A DNA stretch of 10,687 bases from DATKCN01 sp035513175 (lineage in GTDB: Bacteria > Chloroflexota > Chloroflexia > Thermomicrobiales > CFX8): assembly GCA_035513175.1 (NCBI GenBank), contig DATKCN010000303.1, forward strand, positions 1 to 10,687, read 5' to 3'. This document shows, one piece after another, positions 6,169 to 10,687 of the stretch. The notes beneath the pieces were generated by a model. It was not told the DNA's origin, searched no databases, and saw only the letters and a list, made by a program, of their open reading frames with translations. A program made the translations under genes and the position numbers. The first letter of the stretch is position 1. Each line of letters opens with the position of its first letter.

Positions 6169-8026
6169 GCGCCTCGACGGCCAGGGCCGTGGTCAACGCG
6201 GCGCTACCCCAATAGCGAAAGGCGCGAAACACGGCGCACGGCGGCCAACCGCCCTGCGGCAGCTGGGCGCCGAGCAATTCGTCCCGCAATGCCGTCGTCG
6301 CGTCTCCTTGCCCGACCGCACACGCCAGGCTGACGAGCATCGCCACGTCGGCGATGCTGTTCAGCTCGCCGGCTGCGTGCCTGGCGAGGAGGGCATCACA
6401 TCGCCGCCGCCAGGCAGCCTCGTCGCCGAGGGCATTCACGAGATAGGCTGGCAGCGAGGAGGCCAGATAGGGCAGGGCAACAGGCGATTCGTAGTACAGC
6501 GTGCCGTGGTCGTAACGCTCGTCGTCGAGAGCGGCGGCGAGCGCCCCGACCGTGTCGATGCAGGTGATGCCATTGCGCGCGAGAAAACGAACGACGTTCG
6601 CAGAAACGCAGGGATCTACGTCGTTAGGGTCCTCTTTTCGCGGGCGGAGCCAGGTGGAGAAGAGCCCCGACTTGCGCTCCATTGTCGCGATGCGGCGGGC
6701 CAGCTCCGCGAACTCGCCGTCGCCGTAGGTCTGCACCGCCCAGTTCACCAGCGCGGTGTCGTCGAGGTCGGGGTCAATGCCGTGAACGAGAAAGCATACC
6801 GTGCCATCCGCGCGGCGGGCGCTCGCGAGATACCGCACCGCCCGCCGCGCGAACGGCAGTGTCACCGCGCCAGCGATGCGCGATAAGGCCAGCAGTACCA
6901 TGGCGGTCGCGAATGGCGACTCGCGGCGCACGGGCAGGCTCAATCTAGTATCGACGCCGTAACAGGTCGTGAACTCTCCGGTTACTCTCTGCGTCTCGGC
7001 CAGGAACGCCAGACCATCGCCGATCGCCGAGGAGAGAAGTCGTGGACCGACCGGGAGGACTGTGCTCGACGGCCGTGGAGCAGGCAGATCATCGAGGTTC
7101 GTGATGAGATGCGCGAGCAGGGCGGCTACCGCGCCGCGCGCCGTCACGGACAGCGACGAGGCGCGCACCCACAACTTCGACACGCGGACGCGCGCGGATT
7201 CCGGATAGGCGTCACGGTCGTAGGCACCGCACAGGAACGCGTTCAACTGCGCGCGCTGACGGTCGTCCTTCTCATCGCGCCGGTCGTTGATGAGCTGAGC
7301 GAGCGCGTCCAGCTCATGTAAACAGCGCAGCAACGACAGACGCCGCTCCGTCCGCACGCTGGACAACAGCGTGCGGGAGAGAATCATGTTGTAAGCGACG
7401 GCTTTGCGGCGCACGATGCTTTCGTATGCGTCCCGGCTGACCGCGGTTGGCGCGTGTGACTCAGCCAAAATCCCGCTCGAGATCCTCACGAAGAGGCGTT
7501 CGATGGTGCGTGCGATATCGGGTTCGCGGATGTCCCGCAGGCGGCGAAGCGCACGCTGGTATGCGCAGAAGCCGATGAAGACAGAGTGCGCCCCGGCGCC
7601 GTGAGCCTTCAGCGGCAAGCTGGCCGAGGCCGATGCCACCACCGTGTGCCGACGACCCTTGAAATGCAGGTGACCGTCGATGCCGTCGTCGACCAGCCGT
7701 CCCCCGGCGTACGCCAGTGCGGCGAGTCCGAAACGCCGCGTGGCGATTGAAAGATCGTCCTCTACCAATGGTGCCAGGGTCGCCACGTTCCAGGTCAGCC
7801 ACTGCAGCCACTCCAGGTATTCTCCAACCTGATCGAGCAGCCCCGACGCGAACTCGGCGGTGAGAGCGCTCCCACGCAGCTCACCGATGAAGCCCTCGAT
7901 CTCCGACATATAGCACGCCGTGCTCCCGGCGACAAACTCGCTGATCACTGGCTGCCAGGTGTGCAGATAGTCTTCTCTCCGCTCGAGAATCTCCCGGCTC
8001 GTGTCGCTCCAGGTCAGGCTGGTCAC
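6104..8026 (-). CDS. Two-domain terpene cyclase: class I isoprenoid-synthase-like domain fused to a class II (squalene-hopene-type) barrel
   Basis: This 640-aa protein has no signal peptide. Residues 1-310 are all-helical and carry LVDDGIDG (DDxxD at 113-117), YESIVRRKA (201-209, like the Arg pyrophosphate sensor/Lys region) and LINDRRDEKDD (245-255; NDxxDxxxD, resembling the NSE/DTE or second Asp motif). The GGKRxRP IPP-binding motif is absent, which argues against chain elongation. Residues 330-625 look like one alpha-alpha barrel of the prenyltransferase/squalene-hopene-cyclase group. GIDPDLDDTALVNWA (416-430) contains an exact DxDDTA acid motif; GLFSTWL (454-460), NDVDPCVSANVV (468-479), YYESPVALPYLAS (511-523) and QGGWPP with RYWGSAALTTALAVEAL (591-620) follow. 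Length allows only a single class II domain, with no second (gamma) barrel. Likely activity: protonation-initiated cyclisation of a polyprenyl diphosphate, possibly followed by class I ionisation. The annotated GTG start overlaps the upstream stop (GTGA). A class II enzyme with an inert class I domain is the main alternative. Confidence 0.85.
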   Translation of the reverse strand: MTSLTWSDTSREILERREDYLHTWQPVISEFVAGSTACYMSEIEGFIGELRGSALTAEFASGLLDQVGEYLEWLQWLTWNVATLAPLVEDDLSIATRRFGLAALAYAGGRLVDDGIDGHLHFKGRRHTVVASASASLPLKAHGAGAHSVFIGFCAYQRALRRLRDIREPDIARTIERLFVRISSGILAESHAPTAVSRDAYESIVRRKAVAYNMILSRTLLSSVRTERRLSLLRCLHELDALAQLINDRRDEKDDRQRAQLNAFLCGAYDRDAYPESARVRVSKLWVRASSLSVTARGAVAALLAHLITNLDDLPAPRPSSTVLPVGPRLLSSAIGDGLAFLAETQRVTGEFTTCYGVDTRLSLPVRRESPFATAMVLLALSRIAGAVTLPFARRAVRYLASARRADGTVCFLVHGIDPDLDDTALVNWAVQTYGDGEFAELARRIATMERKSGLFSTWLRPRKEDPNDVDPCVSANVVRFLARNGITCIDTVGALAAALDDERYDHGTLYYESPVALPYLASSLPAYLVNALGDEAAWRRRCDALLARHAAGELNSIADVAMLVSLACAVGQGDATTALRDELLGAQLPQGGWPPCAVFRAFRYWGSAALTTALAVEALSAVARLPVSSDRARAARVLT

Positions 8027-8031
8027 CTCCC
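8023..8031 (-). promoter_or_regulatory. Very strong Shine-Dalgarno sequence overlapping the cyclase start
   Basis: Read on the minus strand, GGGAGGTGA (8031-8023) is a near-perfect match to the 16S anti-SD. It includes the proposed GTG start (8026-8024) itself, which leaves no normal spacing. In-frame CTG at 8017 lies 5 nt after it, the usual distance. Either the ribosome reinitiates at GTG after the overlapping stop, or a rare CTG start is used. Confidence 0.45.
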
Positions 8032-8772
8032 GTTCACCCGCGCGCGCGCGACCTCAGCAGCCAGCTCCTCACGGTCGTTCCGCCAATGAGTCCTGCGCCA
8101 AAGCGTAGCCCAGGCAGCCAGGCGCTCGCCCGTACAGCCATGCCGCCGCTCGCGCCGCGTGAGCACGCGCACCGTGAATGCACCCGACCACGAGAATTGA
8201 ACGCAACGCACGGAGCGAATCGCCGGCCGGTTCCAGTATTTCACGAATCGCGGGTCTCCGAGCCGCGCAAGCATCGTGTGGCGCATCCCGAGCAGATCCT
8301 GATATTCCTCAGGCAGCTTCTCACGAAACAGGAGGACGTCGCCCTCGTGATCAACGAGCCAACGATGCTCGTCGGAGCTGCACGCGAGCTCGAACCAGGA
8401 GCGAGGACACTCGATGAAGCCGCGCTTCGACACGCGCATCAGCTCCACGCATGCGCTCGCCGGGTCGGCCACGTGCTCGAGCACGTGTGTGCAGTACGCG
8501 AAGTCGAAAGAGCGGGTGCGGAAAGGCAACGATGCGACTGAGCATTCCGTGAACGGCCGGTGGTCCAACGGAACCGGAATTCCGAAGCGCTCGGAGCTGT
8601 CGCGCAACGAGAGATCGCTCAAGTGGCTCGCGAGCGGAAACGGCTGTGCACCGCAGCCGACGTCGAGCACACGCTCGTGGGGGCGAATGCCAAATGCCAG
8701 GGCGAGCTCGGCCCTCTCCTGCGCATCACCGTCGCTGTCCAGCCGCGCTTCCGCAGCCTTCGCGTGTTGCAT
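8023..8772 (-). CDS. Class I SAM methyltransferase B (Methyltransf_11-like), paralogue of the gene at 5566-6168
   Basis: It has 249 residues from the ATG at 8772, with GGCGGTGA just upstream as a plausible ribosome site. Motif I is VLDVGCGAQP (35-44), then the acidic LSDLS (51-55), FAYCTHVLEHVADP (91-104), FIECPRSW (119-126), HRWLVDHE (136-143) and FREKLPEE (149-156). The core matches methyltransferase A at about 60 of 86 positions by eye, while the N-terminal 30 residues and the basic, helical C-terminal 40 residues are extra. The stop overlaps the start of the cyclase gene by 4 bases, so the two are surely co-translated, and this gene is first in the reverse operon. Pairing with the cyclase suggests action on its substrate or product, such as O-methylation of an acid or C-methylation of a prenyl chain. 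The actual methylation site is unknown. Confidence 0.88.
   Translation of the reverse strand: MQHAKAAEARLDSDGDAQERAELALAFGIRPHERVLDVGCGAQPFPLASHLSDLSLRDSSERFGIPVPLDHRPFTECSVASLPFRTRSFDFAYCTHVLEHVADPASACVELMRVSKRGFIECPRSWFELACSSDEHRWLVDHEGDVLLFREKLPEEYQDLLGMRHTMLARLGDPRFVKYWNRPAIRSVRCVQFSWSGAFTVRVLTRRERRHGCTGERLAAWATLWRRTHWRNDREELAAEVARARVNGR
8287..8544 (-). repeat. Conserved core of methyltransferase B, second arm of the inverted repeat
   Basis: This is the counterpart of 5725-5982 on the opposite strand, running from CSVASLPF to LLG in the protein. The pair points to an ancestral duplication with inversion, or to two separately acquired relatives. Confidence 0.6.
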
Positions 8773-8796
8773 GGTTCACCGCCGTAGTCTTCTGCG

Positions 8797-8824
8797 AATA
8801 TGGGAAGCAGCATTGGCGATGCAA
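8797..8824 (-). promoter_or_regulatory. Possible promoter for the reverse methyltransferase-cyclase operon
   Basis: On the minus strand, TTGCAT (8824-8819), a 16-bp spacer and CATATT (8802-8797; 4 of 6 to the -10 consensus) precede the ATG at 8772 by about 25 nt. The -35 is weak (3 of 6). This region is among the less GC-rich patches of the 161-bp divergent spacer. Confidence 0.3.
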
Positions 8825-8882
8825 GGCGCGGGGACTGCGCTCGCGCGCTTCTGCAGACCCGTCCAGATCCTCCCTCGTGGCG

Positions 8883-8912
8883 TTGACAGCGCATCGAGGG
8901 GAGCCAGATTTT
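8883..8912 (+). promoter_or_regulatory. Possible promoter for the 129-aa protein/lipase pair
   Basis: TTGACA at 8883-8888 is a perfect -35 box. A spacer of 18 bp leads to GATTTT (8907-8912), a weak -10. Transcription would start near 8919, with GGAGGG at 8924-8929 before the ATG at 8934. Together with the reverse candidate this makes 8773-8933 a divergent control region. Confidence 0.4.
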
Positions 8913-8933
8913 CTCAATCGACTGGAGGGACCA

Positions 8934-9323
8934 ATGACGGCGATGCAGGAGAACTCCGAGGCCCGTGAGTTGATTCGGCGCTTTCGCGCCAGCTACCGCA
9001 ACTTGTACCGGCTCTGGCGCGGGGCGGGGAGCCAGCCAGCGAGTGCGGCGCTCCACACACCGCAGGAACGGCCCCTAACGGTTTCGGAGCTACCCGATCA
9101 GGTGCGACGGCTGGTTGCCGAGCATCAGAAGCAGCACCCCGATCGCCGACTCACGTTCATCAAGCACTTGCGCACTGAAAACGGGAAGCCTGTGCTAGTG
9201 GTCGAGGATGATTCCGATCTGCCCCCTGAAAACGAGATCCTGACGACTTCGCAGACGGTTACCCTCAATACCACGGAAACGCTCCGCGTGATTACGGACG
9301 TGTTCGTGGCGAGAATCGACTGA
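8934..9323 (+). CDS. Unknown 129-aa protein coupled to the lipase-like gene
   Basis: The ATG at 8934 is chosen because GGAGGG (8924-8929) lies 4 nt upstream; the frame is open further back to 8646, but that part runs antisense to methyltransferase B. No family was recognised. Residues 5-30 are a basic, Arg/Tyr/Trp-rich helix (ARELIRRFRASYRNLYRLW), 30-50 a Pro/Ala/Ser linker, 50-68 a helix, and 72-92 alternate charged and hydrophobic residues as in strands (RLTFIKHL, PVLVVEDD). The C-terminus (101-129) is Thr-rich and strand-like. There is no signal peptide or membrane span. The stop shares one base with the next start (TGATG at 9321-9325), so it is probably translated with the hydrolase and may bind or inhibit it. 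Base composition in its second half looks less GC-rich than the neighbours. Confidence 0.7.
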   Translation: MTAMQENSEARELIRRFRASYRNLYRLWRGAGSQPASAALHTPQERPLTVSELPDQVRRLVAEHQKQHPDRRLTFIKHLRTENGKPVLVVEDDSDLPPENEILTTSQTVTLNTTETLRVITDVFVARID

Positions 9324-10390
9324 TGGAACCGATCAAGTACGAGTTCGCTGACCAGAGCAAGAGCGTACTGATCACCGACGGAGACGGCGATAAGCCGATC
9401 ATTCTTCTTCTCCACGGTACCGGCGACAGCGAGATCGCCTGGACGACTCCAGAAACCGCCCCGGATCGGCATTTCGATTACGATGCTCCGCTCGATCCCC
9501 CGCGCGATGTCGGCTGGCGCATCTATCCCGGCATCGGGGTGTGGTCGTTCGAGCTCGATCCGGAAAGAGCGGACATTGGTGACCGGGACTGGGTCACTGT
9601 GCTCTCGGCCCACCGGTTCCGGACTGCGCGGTACTCCCAGATCGACAACACGGGATTGCTGGCGCGACCGGTGGAGGAGCTTGGAGTCGTGATCGACAAT
9701 CTCCGCAAGCGATTCGGCAACGATCGGATCGTCGTGCTCACGCAGAGCCGGGGCGGAGTACTGATTCGAAAGTTCGTCAAGGACAACTTCACGAATGCGT
9801 CGCGCGTTGGACACCTGACGAAAATCATCACTCTCCATGCACCTCATCAGGGTAGCGCCCTCGCGAGCGCGGCATCGACCATCAACGGAGTCATTCAGTC
9901 GTTACGCGGCACTCTACCGACCGAAGTGGTTGACGCCGTTCTCGGATGGCTGGAGGAAATCGTGAACCTGCCCGCCTTTCAGGAGCTTGCTGTTGGGAGC
10001 GCCTTTCTAACGGATCTCGAGGCTGGCGAACAGTCGCTGCCCAATACGGAATACTACACGTTCGGCGGAAGCAGCGTGCTTCTGAGCAGGGTGCGGAGCT
10101 GGTTGTACACGCTCGGCAGCGCGGTTCCGCAGTGGCACCTGCCGCCCTTTCATCACACCATTACGATGGTGGAAGTGCCCGGCATTTCGCCGCTCCTGAA
10201 CAGCCTGCCGAACTTCACCGAAGAGATCACGCCGGGACGGGGAGACATGCTCGTCGCGGAGAGCCGATCGCACCTGCCGTGGTCGATACAGCGGACGAAC
10301 GCGATCAATCACGCGGAGACGTACTGGGACCACAACGTACAGCAGCAGGTATTGGGCATTCTGGGCGAGACGGGTGGCATCTGGGCATGA
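9323..10390 (+). CDS. Lipase-like alpha/beta hydrolase, cytoplasmic
   Basis: It has 355 residues. The ATG at 9323 overlaps the previous stop. PIILLLHGTGDSE (25-36) is the strand and HG oxyanion loop of an alpha/beta hydrolase. VVLTQSRGGVLIRKFV (137-152) is the nucleophile elbow with S142; the usual GHSxGG is here TQSRGG, so the first Gly of GxSxG is Gln-preceded Thr. IITLHAPHQGSALA (168-181) resembles the TPHxGS strand of lipases. GRGDMLVAESR (305-315) offers D308 as the acid, and INHAE offers H330 as the base (H317 and H337 are alternatives). There is an insertion of about 60 residues after the oxyanion loop rich in Asp/Trp. No signal peptide is seen, unlike most secreted lipases. Likely an esterase or lipase on an intracellular ester; whether it serves the terpenoid cluster is unknown. 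Confidence 0.8.
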   Translation: MEPIKYEFADQSKSVLITDGDGDKPIILLLHGTGDSEIAWTTPETAPDRHFDYDAPLDPPRDVGWRIYPGIGVWSFELDPERADIGDRDWVTVLSAHRFRTARYSQIDNTGLLARPVEELGVVIDNLRKRFGNDRIVVLTQSRGGVLIRKFVKDNFTNASRVGHLTKIITLHAPHQGSALASAASTINGVIQSLRGTLPTEVVDAVLGWLEEIVNLPAFQELAVGSAFLTDLEAGEQSLPNTEYYTFGGSSVLLSRVRSWLYTLGSAVPQWHLPPFHHTITMVEVPGISPLLNSLPNFTEEITPGRGDMLVAESRSHLPWSIQRTNAINHAETYWDHNVQQQVLGILGETGGIWA

Positions 10391-10471
10391 GTGGTACGCC
10401 AGCCGGTTGCGTCTTCGATCGACGAGGCCTTGCGATCCCGATGCAGTTTTTCGGCGCGCAGTTTGCAATAA

Positions 10472-10496
10472 CCGCCAACGCCCCACACCTTGGCGG
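10472..10496. terminator. Hairpin after the hydrolase gene, possible terminator
   Basis: CCGCCAA (10472-10478) and TTGGCGG (10490-10496) form a perfect 7-bp stem with an 11-nt loop, 82 nt after the stop of the hydrolase gene. No clear U-tract follows (CACCCCTTGTTT), so it may be an incomplete intrinsic terminator or a protein site. The rest of the spacer to the next gene (10391-10563) shows nothing else. Confidence 0.3.
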
Positions 10497-10563
10497 CACC
10501 CCTTGTTTCAGGCCTTCGCTGGTGGCGCGGGCCAGTGTCCGACTCGTACGCGGCGGCAGATCA

Positions 10564-10687
10564 ATGAGAATGATTCGCATGGCGGCGCTGAGTGGTATGC
10601 TCGTGTCGCCGTTAGGGGCATCGGAAGCCCAACAGTGGGCCGTGCACGATACGTTGCGTCCGCGGCCGCAAGTCGTATCTGTGCGAG
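10564..10687 (+). CDS. Start of a secreted protein, possibly DUF1080 (3-keto-disaccharide hydrolase) family; 3' end outside window
   Basis: 41 residues are visible from the ATG at 10564. They begin with a short signal peptide: basic start (MRMIR), hydrophobic stretch (MAALSGMLVSPLG) and a cleavage site of the ASEAQ type. The mature start reads QQWAVHDTLRPRPQVVSV. The W-x-x-H-D-x-x-RPxPxVV pattern is the usual opening of secreted DUF1080 proteins as I remember them, which fits the sugar-oxidising gene at the left edge. The frame remains open upstream, including a GTG at 10522, but the signal peptide supports the ATG; another ATG at 10570 is possible. No strong ribosome site is seen. The gene is cut by the window, so the family call is tentative. 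Confidence 0.5.
   Translation, partial: MRMIRMAALSGMLVSPLGASEAQQWAVHDTLRPRPQVVSVR

Noticed and set aside
6308..6886. 192-codon plus-strand frame inside the cyclase gene
   Set aside because: Antisense to the class II barrel with its DxDDTA and related motifs; no independent evidence.
7115..7200. Alternating GCGCGC tracts as a possible repeat or recombination site
   Set aside because: Ordinary in GC-rich coding DNA; no direct or inverted copies at useful spacing.
8414..8968. 184-codon plus-strand frame crossing the divergent region
   Set aside because: Mostly antisense to methyltransferase B and overlaps the better-supported gene at 8934 in another frame.
10391..10563. A possible minus-strand gene (10305-10580) at the right spacer
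   Set aside because: Overlaps the end of the hydrolase gene, lacks a ribosome site and family features.

Overview
The window is GC-rich bacterial DNA, densely coded, with mostly overlapping or nearly abutting genes. GTG starts and GGAGG-type ribosome sites are common. The flanking genes are a PQQ/sorbosone-type sugar dehydrogenase and the start of a secreted protein that may belong to the DUF1080 (3-keto-disaccharide hydrolase) family. Together they suggest a soil or sediment bacterium of a group such as Gemmatimonadota or Acidobacteriota. That assignment is a weak guess from gene content, not from a marker gene.

Layout. (1) 2-904 (+) is the C-terminal 300 residues of a sugar dehydrogenase. 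(2) 905-1057 is a spacer holding a 31-nt near-copy of a piece of that dehydrogenase and a good sigma70-like promoter. (3) 1058-6168 (+) is an apparent operon: a small Ala-rich helical protein, an E-type polyprenyl diphosphate synthase, a Methyltransf_24-type methyltransferase, an NTF2-like protein with an aromatic C-terminal tail, a GT9/heptosyltransferase-like glycosyltransferase with helical extensions, and a class I SAM methyltransferase. (4) 8772-6104 (-) is a convergent two-gene operon. It carries a second methyltransferase, clearly paralogous to the last gene of operon 3, and a 640-aa protein with an N-terminal class I isoprenoid-synthase-like domain (DDGID; NDxxDxxxD) joined to a C-terminal class II terpene-cyclase-like barrel (DLDDTA; QGGW). 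(5) 8934-10390 (+) is a two-gene unit: an unknown 129-aa protein and a cytoplasmic lipase-like alpha/beta hydrolase. (6) 10391-10563 is a spacer with one hairpin, and 10564-end is the signal peptide and first residues of a secreted protein.

Working model (inference). Operons 3 and 4 form a previously undescribed-looking terpenoid cluster. The polyprenyl synthase makes a C15-C20 or longer diphosphate. The two-domain protein cyclises it by protonation (class II) and possibly also by ionisation (class I), but with the class I domain first and the class II domain last, the reverse of plant alpha-beta-gamma enzymes. Three methyltransferases, a glycosyltransferase-like protein and an NTF2-like protein would then tailor the skeleton. 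The lipase pair may be unrelated. No rRNA, tRNA, CRISPR array, transposase or integrase was seen.
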